Source of the DNA: a virus
IMG/VR virus record: IMGVR_UViG_3300033153_003750
Location: 1-35,680 of that record
DNA length: 35,680 nt
Direction: 5' to 3' (one strand)
Each line of letters begins with the position of its first letter. The first letter of the stretch is position 1. The position numbers and the translations under genes are program-made. This document shows positions 15,795-23,865 of this stretch, in pieces. Below the pieces are notes generated by a model. The model was not told where the DNA came from and ran no database searches. It worked only from the letters and a program-made list of their open reading frames with translations.

Positions 15795-15973
15795 TTGATG
15801 ATATTTGTATTGAGCTATGGCTTGATGCTTTTCATCACTGCCATGAAAACGGTGCGAATGGTTTGGTGCGTGTTTGTTGGCCTGATGGAAAAAGTTATTT
15901 AGATCAGGAAGCAATCGTTGTTTCTATGTTTGGTATTATACGAAGCGAATACGGGAAAATAAACAATGGCTAA
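15375..15973 (+). CDS. Tail assembly chaperone, -1 frameshift product (gpGT-like)
   Basis: Join of 15375-15737 and 15737-15973, 199 residues. After the slip at A AAA AAG the -1 frame stays open through the zero-frame stop at 15792-15794 and adds 78 residues, including LIDDICIELWLDAFHHCHE and VCWPDGKSYLDQEA. It ends 8 bases into the tape measure gene. This is the lambda G/GT arrangement; the extension binds tail tube subunits. No ribosome site or start exists for the extension alone, which supports frameshifting. Confidence 0.85.
15717..15737 (+). promoter_or_regulatory. -1 ribosomal frameshift signal
   Basis: Slippery heptamer A AAA AAG at 15731-15737 in the correct phase (gaA AAA AAG in frame 0). 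A GGAG at 15717-15720 ends 10 bases upstream, matching the spacing of the stimulatory Shine-Dalgarno element at dnaX. I see no strong downstream stem-loop. Confidence 0.85.
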
Positions 15974-18017
15974 TGTTATTGAGTTTTCAATTAAAGGTAC
16001 TGTAACAAGTGCCGTTAGTGCTATGAAGAAAGTTAGCCAATCTATTGCTAAGATGGGTAAAGCTTTAATCAATGCAACTAAGTGGGCGGCTGCTTCGGCA
16101 GTTGCTTTAATTGGTTTCGTAAAGATTGTTAATGATGGAATTGATAAGACAGCTAAGTTCGCTAGTCGATTAGGATTAGCTGTTGACCAATTATCAAAGA
16201 TGCAGTTCGTAGCTAATCAAGCTGGTATCAGTACTGAACAATTCAACATGGCTACGCAACGTATGACTAGACGTGTAGCAGAAGCAACACAAGGTTTAGG
16301 TGAAGCTAAAGGTGCATTGAATGAATTAAACATTGATGCAAATTCTTTTCAACAGATGTCACTTGATAAACAGTTTGAACAATTAGGTGATAGTTTAAAT
16401 AAAGTTGAAGATCCTGCACAACGTTTACGATTAGCATTTAAGTTATTTGATAGTGAAGGTACAAGTGTACTTCAAATGCTTAATAAAGGTTCTGCTGCAA
16501 TGCGTGAAACTGCTCGTGATGCTCAATTCCTTGGTTTAGTTATTGATAAACAAACGGCTGCTAACTCAGAAAAACTATCTGATGCTATGGGTAGAGCAAC
16601 AGGTTCAATGAAAGGTTTAAGCCGTAGTATATCTGGTGAACTTACTCCTGTAATGACAGGGTTATCAAATGCCTTTGCAAACTTCATTGCTAAGAATCGT
16701 GAGGGCATTGCTAAGTTTGTTAGTAAGACAATTGAACACTTTTTTGTATTTATTGAAGTTATTAAACAAGTGTTCGCAAACTTTAAAAAGATACTTACTT
16801 CGCGTGAAGGCTTTTCAGCGTTCCTCGATAACATTGGAACTTTTGTTACTGCATCATTTAAGATGTTTGTTTCATGGGCTAAAGTATTAGGCATTATATT
16901 TATTGAAGCGTTTAAAGTTGCTGGTCAAGTTGTTACTGGTTTTGGAACATGGCTTGGTGAGTCAATTGCTAATTGGGCTAGTGGCAAAGAAATGGAAGAC
17001 TTTTCAGAGCGTCTATCAAATAACATTGCAAACGCTTTAGCTAAAGCAGGTTCAAGATTAACAACTGAATTAGCTGCACCTTTAGAAGAATTTAAAAATA
17101 GAGTTGATGAAACAGGTAGTGCGGCTGCTGAGTTGTTTGGTATTAGTATGGATGGTGCTAGAGAAAAAGCAGCATTAGCAATTCAATCATTATCTGAGTT
17201 TGGGACAGTTGCACAAGAACAACTTGCTACAACTGGTGAAAGTGTTAGTGAGTTAATGGCTGCAATGGAAGAACGAAGTCGAACTTGGTTAACTTCATTA
17301 GGTGAAAATTCAAAACAGTTTGCAGAGTCATTCTTTACTTTAATGAATACAGTTATTGATTCAATTTCTCAAAGCATGTCACAAGTTATTGTTGATGGTG
17401 GGAACATGGCGAAGATGTTCCAAAACATTGCAAGCATGGTATTGAAACAATTGATTGCTATGTTGATCAAGATGGGTATCCAAAGATTGATACTTGCTGC
17501 TACTACTAAGGCTGCTGTTACTGCTGAGACATCTGCGGAAGGTGCTCGTGCAGTTGGTACAGCAACAGCAAACGGAATTGCATCATGGGCGGCTGCTCCT
17601 TGGCCTGTTAATCTAGGTGCTCCCGCGTTTGGTGCTGCTATGGGTGCGGCTGCTGCATCTGGTTTAAGTGCAGGTATCGCAACGGGTGCAGGTATCGGTG
17701 CAACTGCTGGCGCGGCTCACGGTGGTTTAGGTAACGTTCCTCAAGAAGCAACTTACTTACTACAAAAAGGTGAACGTGTTTTAAGCCCTAACCAGAATAG
17801 TGATTTAACTTCGTTTATTAATAATGAAGGTGGTGGTGGTGGCTCAACTGTTATTGAAAATTTAAATATAAGTATTTTAGAAAACGCTACCAACATTGAT
17901 TCATTATTAAACTTAAGCGAACCTGAAATGGAAGAACTTGTTGCTGGTAGAATTATAACTGCATTAAATAATTTAGATGGTCAGGGTGTTCGACCTGTCT
18001 TCGCTGAAAGGGGTTAA
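15966..18017 (+). CDS. Tail tape measure protein
   Basis: 683 residues, long and mostly helical, with hydrophobic stretches near residues 38-56 and 295-325. The C-terminus has the tape-measure hallmark AHGGLGNVPQEATYLLQKGE followed by RVLSPNQN. Located just after the frameshifted chaperone, overlapping it by 8 bases. Length sets tail length; 683 residues at about 1.5 angstrom per residue predicts a tail near 100 nm (inference). The ribosome site is weak (GGGAAAAT), so coupling with the chaperone may matter. Confidence 0.9.
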   Translation: MANVIEFSIKGTVTSAVSAMKKVSQSIAKMGKALINATKWAAASAVALIGFVKIVNDGIDKTAKFASRLGLAVDQLSKMQFVANQAGISTEQFNMATQRMTRRVAEATQGLGEAKGALNELNIDANSFQQMSLDKQFEQLGDSLNKVEDPAQRLRLAFKLFDSEGTSVLQMLNKGSAAMRETARDAQFLGLVIDKQTAANSEKLSDAMGRATGSMKGLSRSISGELTPVMTGLSNAFANFIAKNREGIAKFVSKTIEHFFVFIEVIKQVFANFKKILTSREGFSAFLDNIGTFVTASFKMFVSWAKVLGIIFIEAFKVAGQVVTGFGTWLGESIANWASGKEMEDFSERLSNNIANALAKAGSRLTTELAAPLEEFKNRVDETGSAAAELFGISMDGAREKAALAIQSLSEFGTVAQEQLATTGESVSELMAAMEERSRTWLTSLGENSKQFAESFFTLMNTVIDSISQSMSQVIVDGGNMAKMFQNIASMVLKQLIAMLIKMGIQRLILAATTKAAVTAETSAEGARAVGTATANGIASWAAAPWPVNLGAPAFGAAMGAAAASGLSAGIATGAGIGATAGAAHGGLGNVPQEATYLLQKGERVLSPNQNSDLTSFINNEGGGGGSTVIENLNISILENATNIDSLLNLSEPEMEELVAGRIITALNNLDGQGVRPVFAERG

Positions 18018-18022
18018 CTGAA

Positions 18023-18376
18023 ATGGCTTTTAGATTATTTGTTGATAGTGATAACGGGGTTACTGTTGAACCTGAATGGGATTTAAAAGAGAAAGACAGT
18101 AAGATTGAAACCCGTAACCGTACTCGTTCAGGTGCTGAGTATGTTTATAAGTGGGGAGATTACCAGACAACTAAGTTTTCAGTTATGTATGTTAATAGTG
18201 ATTTTAAATCTATTGTTAATAGTTACTGGAATAATAATGTTGATCTATTATGGATGGAAGAAGGTGGCTCTATTGTAACTTCTGTTCATATTGTAAATAA
18301 GAACACTCCTATCGGTGGCTACATTAAACCTTACAGTGATACTTTCAAAGGTACTATTGAGTTGAGTACTTACTAA
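18023..18376 (+). CDS. Minor tail protein, tail tip
   Basis: 117 residues after the tape measure gene. Beta-rich (RLFVDSDNGVTVEPEWDLKE, then TTKFSVMYVN and GTIELSTY). The position immediately after tape measure and before a hub-sized protein corresponds to lambda gpM or distal tail proteins. No specific motif. Stop overlaps the next ATG as TAATG. Confidence 0.65.
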   Translation: MAFRLFVDSDNGVTVEPEWDLKEKDSKIETRNRTRSGAEYVYKWGDYQTTKFSVMYVNSDFKSIVNSYWNNNVDLLWMEEGGSIVTSVHIVNKNTPIGGYIKPYSDTFKGTIELSTY

Positions 18377-19554
18377 TGGCTTATGATGTTACAAGCTGGT
18401 TCGTAGAACAGACGTTACTTAAAACGCCTCAAAACTTAGTGCGTAAGTTTACTATAGGTTCAAGTGATTATAGTGAGCGTGTTATTACTTGGCCTAAATT
18501 TAAAACAGTATGGAATGATATTCGTTCAACTAAGTTAAATGTTAAATTAGCTAATCAAGATGCTGGCATGAACTTCATGCGTGAAGATAAAACATTACTT
18601 CGTCAAAACGTAAAGTTTGAATTTGGCTATACTCACCCTACTAGTGGTGATGAATTAATAACGTTGTTTGCTGGTAAGTCTGAACGAGTTAAGTATCAAA
18701 AAGAAACAACTGAAATGACTATTGTTGATAAGTTTAAGCAATTGTCAGACCGTGTAATGGGTTCAAGTGATGTACCTATTGATTATACTAGCAGTGATTA
18801 CTTACCTGCTGATATAGCTTGGTATGCAATAACGTCTTACGGTGGTTTCGATACAACTGCTGATAGTAATAATGTTGATATTAATTATGAAAGCTGGTTA
18901 GAGTGGGCTAGTGTGTTTAGTGCTGATGGTGTTCACATGAACGCTTTGTTTAGTGGTACTAAAGTTTCAGAGGTGCTTCGTAAGATAGGAAGGCATACAC
19001 TTTCTGCTGTATATATAGCAGAAGACAAACTTAATTTTCATCGCTTTAGTCAAGCAGATACTAATGTTACTTCATTTGATAATACTAATATTAGTGATTT
19101 AATTTTAGAATTTAATGATGCTGATATAGTTAACAAGCAATATGTATCTGCTGTTTATGATGTAACAAGTAAATTCCACACTGTAACTGTTAATGATGTT
19201 TCAACTTCATCTGTTAATAGTTTTGGCTTACGTGAAGATACAGAAGAAGATAAAAACATTTGGTATGTCAACAGTGCATCAGCAATTAATCTCGCACAAA
19301 GAAAAATACAAACTGGTGGTGAACCATTTGATTCTTTATTATTAAAAACTAATTTAACAGGCTTCACTCGTTTAGTTGGTGAAACTATTTCAATCATTGA
19401 TAGCTTTCATTCCATTAATGATAGCTTTCGTATTATGAGTCAGAAAATTGATATGGATAAAGCCATTGTTGATTTCGATGTTGATAAGTCACAATTTACT
19501 TCGCCATTTATTTTAGATACTTCTAAATTAGATAGTGCTGATGTTTTAACCTAA
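18376..19554 (+). CDS. Tail hub/baseplate-like minor tail protein
   Basis: 392 residues. Beta-rich protein with SSDYSERVITWPKFKTVWND and FEFGYTHPTSGDELITLFAG, features seen in tail hub proteins of siphoviruses with short tail tips. It follows the putative distal tail protein (TAATG overlap) and precedes the collar fibre. It would close the tube and connect receptor-binding parts. No lysozyme or peptidase motif visible. Confidence 0.65.
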   Translation: MAYDVTSWFVEQTLLKTPQNLVRKFTIGSSDYSERVITWPKFKTVWNDIRSTKLNVKLANQDAGMNFMREDKTLLRQNVKFEFGYTHPTSGDELITLFAGKSERVKYQKETTEMTIVDKFKQLSDRVMGSSDVPIDYTSSDYLPADIAWYAITSYGGFDTTADSNNVDINYESWLEWASVFSADGVHMNALFSGTKVSEVLRKIGRHTLSAVYIAEDKLNFHRFSQADTNVTSFDNTNISDLILEFNDADIVNKQYVSAVYDVTSKFHTVTVNDVSTSSVNSFGLREDTEEDKNIWYVNSASAINLAQRKIQTGGEPFDSLLLKTNLTGFTRLVGETISIIDSFHSINDSFRIMSQKIDMDKAIVDFDVDKSQFTSPFILDTSKLDSADVLT

Positions 19555-19570
19555 AAAAGAGGATATGGCA

Positions 19571-19795
19571 ATGCCAACTTTAAGAACTAATAAATGTGAT
19601 GTGTGTGGTTTTTCTCAGACCGAACTTGATTATGGTACAGGTTGGAAAGGTTGGAGTATTATTAGCGGTATAGCTGCTAAAGAACCTGTAGTTGGTGAAG
19701 CACTTACACATGAAAATATGAACATGGCTTTATGCCCTAAACATACTTTGCAATTAACAGACTTATTAACTGTTATGCAGAAGGAGAATGAGTAA
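19571..19795 (+). CDS. Small Cys-motif (zinc-ribbon-like) protein in tail region
   Basis: 74 residues from the ATG at 19571, favoured because AGAGGA (19558-19563) gives 7-8 base spacing; an in-frame ATG at 19565 is too close. C-x2-C (KCDVCGFSQ) near the start and CPKH near residue 57 could bind a metal ion, although a full fourth ligand is a His at best. Lies between the hub and collar genes, so it may be a small tail tip component. Confidence 0.75.
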   Translation: MPTLRTNKCDVCGFSQTELDYGTGWKGWSIISGIAAKEPVVGEALTHENMNMALCPKHTLQLTDLLTVMQKENE

Positions 19796-20325
19796 TGGCT
19801 TGGACAGGACAAACTTTTTCAGTTGGTCAAATACTTACCGCTGCACAAATGACAAACTTGCAAGGCGATATACTTGTTGCTTTAACAGTTGGTGAAATAG
19901 TTGCGTTTGCAGATGATGTTGAACCTGATCAATGTTTAGAGTGTGATGGTGCAAGTTATGATACTACTACTTATGCAGCTCTGTTTGCAGTTATAGGTTA
20001 TACCTATGGTGGTTCAGCCTCTAATTTCAATGTACCTGATTTACGTGGTGAGTTTATACGTGGGTGGGCGCATGGTGATGTAACTGATCCAGATAGAGCA
20101 GCACGTACTAATTCAGGTGGTGGTGTTACTGGTGATAATGTTGGTTCTAAGCAAGACCATGAACTAGATAGTCATAGGCATTCATTTTCACAATCTTCTT
20201 ACGCTTTTCCTAATCCTGTTATATCAGAAGCTAATAATGGCTCAGGTACTGCTTACACTGGGTACACTGGCGGCAATGAAACCAGACCAACTAACGTTTA
20301 TGTTATGTTTTGTATAAGGTATTAA
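19795..20325 (+). CDS. Tail collar domain fibre (receptor-binding candidate)
   Basis: 176 residues. Residues about 35-90 are a phage tail collar domain (PF07484): ECDGASYDTTTYAALFAVIG, then NFNVPDLRGEFIRGW. A H-x-H pair in SHRHSF and the final RPTNVYVMFCIRY resemble T4 short-fibre-like C-terminal domains that bind iron. It is short compared with other tail fibres and starts almost directly with the collar domain. Likely the host-recognition tip. Coupled to the previous gene through TAATG. Confidence 0.8.
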   Translation: MAWTGQTFSVGQILTAAQMTNLQGDILVALTVGEIVAFADDVEPDQCLECDGASYDTTTYAALFAVIGYTYGGSASNFNVPDLRGEFIRGWAHGDVTDPDRAARTNSGGGVTGDNVGSKQDHELDSHRHSFSQSSYAFPNPVISEANNGSGTAYTGYTGGNETRPTNVYVMFCIRY

Positions 20326-20329
20326 TATT

Positions 20330-20872
20330 ATGAAAATTTATAACTATGATAAAGTTACAAACGAATTCTTATATGAGAGTGATGCTAAGTTAAGCCCCGC
20401 TGATTTAAAATTAGATAAAGAAGTCCATAGGGTTCCTTCATTTGCTACCAAGATAAAGCCACCTAAAGTTTCAGAGTTTCAGGCTGCTGTTTTTATTGAG
20501 GGTGAGTGGGCTATAGTTCCTGATTATCGTGATGCTGAATTATATATTATTGAAAGTGGTGAGTTAACTAATTTAGAATTAGGTGAACCGCTTAATGATT
20601 CCATTGATACTTATATACATAAAAAAGCACAAGATAAAATTAATGAAGTTAAACGTATAAATGATATAAATAGTAAAGGTCTTTCACTAATTAGAAAAAT
20701 ACTTCCTTATATAGTTAGCTTGAATGAAATTAAATTTGGTTATCTAATTTACAGTTCTATTAACGTTGATAGTAATAGTGATGAACTTATTAAAACTTTT
20801 TTAATTTATGAAGTTACACTTAATACTATTGCGAATGGAACGGCTGTTGATGCTGTTGCGTGGCCTGTATGA
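20330..20872 (+). CDS. Tail fibre assembly chaperone-like protein
   Basis: 180 residues, 4 bases after the collar fibre. The opening KIYNYDKVTNEFLYESDA, the FATKIKPP segment and AVFIEGEWAIVPDYRDAELY follow the pattern of tail fibre assembly (Tfa-like) and similar N-terminal modules. The second half is helical and unfamiliar. Location directly after the fibre supports the call. It overlaps the endolysin start. Confidence 0.7.
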   Translation: MKIYNYDKVTNEFLYESDAKLSPADLKLDKEVHRVPSFATKIKPPKVSEFQAAVFIEGEWAIVPDYRDAELYIIESGELTNLELGEPLNDSIDTYIHKKAQDKINEVKRINDINSKGLSLIRKILPYIVSLNEIKFGYLIYSSINVDSNSDELIKTFLIYEVTLNTIANGTAVDAVAWPV

Positions 20873-21435
20873 TCCTTATAAGTGCAGGGCATCACCCAAC
20901 TAAAGCAGGTGCTTGTTATGAAGACTTTTGTGAGTTTGATGAAGCTGCAAGGTGGGCTAAGTTAATCACTGAAAACATAGGGGAAGAACATGCTCTATTA
21001 GTTCCCTTCGGTGTGCTTAAAGATAAGGTTGCGTTTATTAATGAACGTGCTCATAACAGCATAGCAATTGAGATACATTTTAACAGTGCAAAGATTTGGG
21101 AAGATTTAGATAACGATGGGCTAGTTGATGAAGGTGAAATGATTAATGTTGGACGTGGTGCATTGTCATTGCACTACCCTAATAGTGTAAAAGGTGTTCG
21201 CCTTGCAATTGATATGCAGGACTCTATTCAACCTTTGTATGGTAAACATTGGAACGGTGTTATGGCTGGTTACTATAGAATGAATCCTAAATTTGGCGTA
21301 GATTACTTCTTAGCTAAAACACATTGCCCTTCTGTTATTGTTGAACCTGAGTTTATTCATCATAAAGATTTGATACAGAAACATCGTGAAGTTGCTTGCT
21401 TTAATATTGCACAAGCTTTAATGGATTTTAGTTAA
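20869..21435 (+). CDS. Endolysin: N-acetylmuramoyl-L-alanine amidase (Amidase_3-like) with EF-hand-like loop
   Basis: 188 residues from the ATG at 20869 (overlaps the preceding stop as ATGA; an in-frame GTG at 20860 lacks a ribosome site). ISAGHHP gives the first zinc His (H8 or H9); AIEIHFNSA gives H70; VIVEPEFIHH gives catalytic Glu 159. These match Amidase_3 enzymes that cut the bond between MurNAc and L-Ala. Residues 79-90, DLDNDGLVDEGE, fit the 12-residue EF-hand loop exactly, suggesting calcium binding. No signal peptide, so release depends on the holins next to it. Confidence 0.85.
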   Translation: MILISAGHHPTKAGACYEDFCEFDEAARWAKLITENIGEEHALLVPFGVLKDKVAFINERAHNSIAIEIHFNSAKIWEDLDNDGLVDEGEMINVGRGALSLHYPNSVKGVRLAIDMQDSIQPLYGKHWNGVMAGYYRMNPKFGVDYFLAKTHCPSVIVEPEFIHHKDLIQKHREVACFNIAQALMDFS

Positions 21436-21449
21436 TAAGGAATGCTGTT

Positions 21450-21668
21450 ATGAGTGATGATGAAAAATTATTAAAATATCTTAAAGATAAGTATGGTATT
21501 ACTATTGAAGATTTAATATGGCTGAAAGATTACCATAGGTCATTATCAAAATACGGTGATTGGATTGCTAAGGTTGTTGTTACTTCTATTGTATTATCAA
21601 TATTATCTGGATTAGGTTATGTTGCTATAGAAGGTATTAAACATATATTTAAAATAAAGGGAGGTTAG
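21450..21668 (+). CDS. Small membrane protein, lysis cassette
   Basis: 72 residues with one membrane segment (about residues 39-60, WIAKVVVTSIVLSILSGLGY) after a charged helical N-terminus. It lies 14 bases after the endolysin stop and 2 bases before a three-segment membrane protein. Candidate holin or antiholin. The ribosome site is AAGGAATGCTGTT. Confidence 0.65.
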   Translation: MSDDEKLLKYLKDKYGITIEDLIWLKDYHRSLSKYGDWIAKVVVTSIVLSILSGLGYVAIEGIKHIFKIKGG

Positions 21669-21670
21669 AT

Positions 21671-22063
21671 ATGTCTCAACAAAAAATTGATGTTACTAAT
21701 GCAAGTGATTGGGCTAATCTTTTTATTAACTTATTTGATAAAGGTGAATGGAAAATATTGATAGTTACTTTAGCATTAACATACTCTATCACTTATGCTG
21801 CTAAAATTATTTACTTAATTACTGTACCTGATAAATTAGGTAGTTCACTTCATATAAGGTTACTAGCAATCGTTTCAGGTCTGTTAGCTGCGGCTATGTT
21901 ATGGCATGAGCATCATTTAGATATGGAATGGTATGCTGCTGGTTTGTTAGTAGGGGTACTATCTATAATGTTACATCATATCTTATATGGTGTAGTGAAT
22001 ATGAAAGCTGTTAAAACTAAACTACCTTTCTTATCTAAATTATTAAAAGGTACTATAAAATGA
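21671..22063 (+). CDS. Putative holin, three membrane segments
   Basis: 130 residues with hydrophobic segments at about 28-50, 61-78 and 87-107 and a basic C-terminus (KAVKTKLPFLSKLLKG). Size and topology match class I holins. It follows AGGGAGGTTAGATATG, a strong ribosome site. The position between endolysin and spanin genes supports a role in forming the lesion that releases the amidase. Which of the two neighbouring membrane proteins is the true holin is not settled. Confidence 0.7.
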   Translation: MSQQKIDVTNASDWANLFINLFDKGEWKILIVTLALTYSITYAAKIIYLITVPDKLGSSLHIRLLAIVSGLLAAAMLWHEHHLDMEWYAAGLLVGVLSIMLHHILYGVVNMKAVKTKLPFLSKLLKGTIK

Positions 22064-22380
22064 TTACCTTACTTAAAAGATATAAAATTATCATACTGGC
22101 TTTAGTTGCTGTATTACTTTTTGCATCAGGTGCGTTCACTGGTTACTCATATTGCAAACGTGCTCAAGATAAAGGTGTAATAAAACAACAGGCTAAAGAT
22201 GCTGTTATTGTTATGGAACATCAAATTAAAAAAGACGAGGCTGAAAAAAATGTTGATACTATCATCACAAAACTTATTAAGATTAAAGATACTAGTGGTT
22301 GCCTTGATAACCCTAACAATGATGAATACCTTAACTGGTTGCACCGCGCAGACAGTAGAGCGCAATCCAGCTTTAACTAA
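22060..22380 (+). CDS. Rz: Inner-membrane spanin (Rz-like)
   Basis: 106 residues with one N-terminal membrane anchor (about 9-31, KIIILALVAVLLFASGAF) and a periplasmic helical, charged domain (QQAKDAVIVMEHQIKKDE), the i-spanin plan. It overlaps the holin stop by 4 bases (ATGA) and contains the start of a lipoprotein gene in another frame. Together they fuse inner and outer membranes in the last step of lysis of Gram-negative hosts. Confidence 0.8.
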   Translation: MITLLKRYKIIILALVAVLLFASGAFTGYSYCKRAQDKGVIKQQAKDAVIVMEHQIKKDEAEKNVDTIITKLIKIKDTSGCLDNPNNDEYLNWLHRADSRAQSSFN

Positions 22381-22507
22381 GGATTGTAAGTGGGTTGATT
22401 ATGATCCAAAGGTACACAAAGAACCGAGACAGCGTGACGTTATAATGGTGAAACGTGGTTTGTCACTGGCTGAATGCACTGCACGTATGCGGAAACTAAG
22501 GAAATAA
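22250..22507 (+). CDS. Rz1: Outer-membrane lipoprotein spanin (Rz1-like), nested start
   Basis: 85 residues. The ATG at 22250 follows GAGG (22237-22240) by 9 bases and lies inside the Rz-like gene in the +2 frame relative to it. The signal sequence is LKILVVALITLTMMNTLTGC, lipobox LTGC with Cys31 as the likely lipidated residue, leaving a 55-residue mature protein with charged and Pro-containing segments. It extends 127 bases past the Rz stop. Alternative in-frame starts upstream lack a ribosome site. Confidence 0.8.
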   Translation: MLILSSQNLLRLKILVVALITLTMMNTLTGCTAQTVERNPALTKDCKWVDYDPKVHKEPRQRDVIMVKRGLSLAECTARMRKLRK

Positions 22508-22530
22508 AAAAGGGGGTTGTATGCCCCCTT
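22505..22530 (-). terminator. Convergent-unit terminator
   Basis: AAGGGGG (22510-22516) pairs with CCCCCTT (22524-22530), loop TTGTATG. Read on the minus strand the stem is followed by TTTT then ATTT, an intrinsic terminator for the leftward unit. On the plus strand only two T follow, so rightward termination is weaker. It sits precisely between the converging transcription units. Confidence 0.85.
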
Positions 22531-22545
22531 AAACAATCTGACAGG

Positions 22546-23085
22546 TTAAAACTCATGCGTTACACCTAACCATACAGAAGACTTCTTATAGCTTGTGCTA
22601 CCTGTTTGAAAGTTGCTACGAGTATTATTCACATTATCATAAGTTGATTGGGTAATGTTATGTTCAGCGTCATAAACATAATAACGTAACGTTACCAACT
22701 TATAATCAATACCTATCATAAGAGCATTAACATTAGTTGAGTCCTGTATGTTGCCATAAGTAGGTACTGCTACGATTGCTGTATCAGGTAAACTTGAAAT
22801 ACCTGTATAAAGTTTTAAGCCTGTTAATGGCTTTGTTTGTAAGTATAAGCTTGCACCCATATCTTTATCAGCAACTAATAACTCTATACCAACATACCCA
22901 ACAGCCATTCCAAAGGCTGCAAACACTTCATGTTCTTTCGGTTGGTCAGTACATTCACCACATATTGTATTCGCATTATATAAACTGACATAAGCATTAA
23001 CTTCATTCGCCTGTGCCACTGATACGGCAATCATTAAAGACATGCCTAATGCAATGGACAGTATTACATTATTTAACGTTTTCAT
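22546..23085 (-). CDS. Secreted outer-membrane-type protein
   Basis: 179 residues from the ATG at 23085 (AAAGGAGAAAGTAAA directly before it; an in-frame ATG at 23112 has no such site). N-terminal signal peptide: MKTLNNVILSIALGMSLMIA then VSVAQA with likely cleavage before Asn27. The mature part is beta-rich (alternating hydrophobic strands such as VNALMIGIDYKLVTLRYYVY) and ends in VWLGVTHEF; a C-terminal Phe after alternating residues is the signal recognised by the BAM complex. A CGEC pair (C42, C45) is periplasmic or external. This would be a host-surface protein made by the phage, for example one blocking receptor or altering envelope. Exact role unknown. Confidence 0.75.
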   Translation of the reverse strand: MKTLNNVILSIALGMSLMIAVSVAQANEVNAYVSLYNANTICGECTDQPKEHEVFAAFGMAVGYVGIELLVADKDMGASLYLQTKPLTGLKLYTGISSLPDTAIVAVPTYGNIQDSTNVNALMIGIDYKLVTLRYYVYDAEHNITQSTYDNVNNTRSNFQTGSTSYKKSSVWLGVTHEF

Positions 23086-23098
23086 TTTACTTTCTCCT

Positions 23099-23701
23099 TT
23101 ATAGGTTTTCACCTAACCAAGTGACAACGATATATTTATCACCTTTTATAATTTCTTCACCACAATGTTCGTGTGTCCACGATGATGAAAACATTACTAC
23201 CTTACCTTTTTCCGGTTTAACAGAAATATTTTGATGTTTAAAAGTTGTTTCACCACCTTCTTCAACATCGTTTAAATAAAAAACACATGTAACATTTCTA
23301 TAGTACATAGCTGACTTAGCTGCGTCTGAGTGCCATGAATAAAAACCTCCTTTATTATATTTTATTATTGTATAACCTTCATCACTTTTGATTAATGGTT
23401 TAAATCCTAAACCAATTAATAATTTAATACACTTTTCAACAGCATTAAATAATAAGTTATCAATTTCTTTTACATTGCTTACGTTTAGTGTAATGCAATT
23501 ACCAATCAACATACTCTTTGATTTTATAACTTTATTATTGGGTTCACCATAATCTTTATTACCTGCACTACTTTTTATTTGTAAACCTTTATTATTATCA
23601 AATATACTTTTTATTAAATTACATTGTTTATCTGTTAATACATTTTTAATTTCAAATATAAGTGAACCTTCCTTTACCTCATTTATAATTAAGTTACTCA
23701 T
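23099..23701 (-). CDS. Prolyl-4-hydroxylase-like Fe(II)/2-oxoglutarate oxygenase
   Basis: 200 residues. H124-x-D126 in YSWHSDAA and H179, ten residues before K189 (in HCGEEIIKGDKY), are the Fe ligands and 2-oxoglutarate Lys of the P4H type; EEGGETTFK matches the GGET element between them. These enzymes hydroxylate proline or other side chains, or nucleic acid bases in some phages. N-terminal helix region is also P4H-like. The ATG overlaps the stop of the 55-residue gene upstream (ATGA) and follows AAGGAGAAAGAAAA. Substrate unknown. Confidence 0.85.
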   Translation of the reverse strand: MSNLIINEVKEGSLIFEIKNVLTDKQCNLIKSIFDNNKGLQIKSSAGNKDYGEPNNKVIKSKSMLIGNCITLNVSNVKEIDNLLFNAVEKCIKLLIGLGFKPLIKSDEGYTIIKYNKGGFYSWHSDAAKSAMYYRNVTCVFYLNDVEEGGETTFKHQNISVKPEKGKVVMFSSSWTHEHCGEEIIKGDKYIVVTWLGENL

Positions 23702-23865
23702 TTTTCTTTCTCCTTCTTACTAATTAAAATCTTTAAAGCAAGTCTCCACCTTTTACCAAAAGGCATTAACCTTTGCCGTTCAATAACTTTATCAACTAAT
23801 TTAGTTAAATCTTTTTTCTGAACTTGGTTAGCCTTTCTAATTTGTTTAGCCTGTTTATCACTCAT
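23698..23865 (-). CDS. Small basic protein between helicase and oxygenase
   Basis: 55 residues, MSDKQAKQIRKANQVQKKDL then a basic helical stretch ending in KKEKEK. It starts as ATGA with the helicase stop (23865) and ends as ATGA with the oxygenase start, after the ribosome site AAAGAGGGTAAAGA. Two-sided coupling makes it a real gene. About a quarter of residues are Lys, suggesting nucleic acid contact. Not recognised. Confidence 0.75.
   Translation of the reverse strand: MSDKQAKQIRKANQVQKKDLTKLVDKVIERQRLMPFGKRWRLALKILISKKEKEK

Noticed and set aside
22508-22545. Promoter between the converging units
   Set aside because: Only the hairpin and a short spacer are present; no -10 or -35 pair fits either direction.
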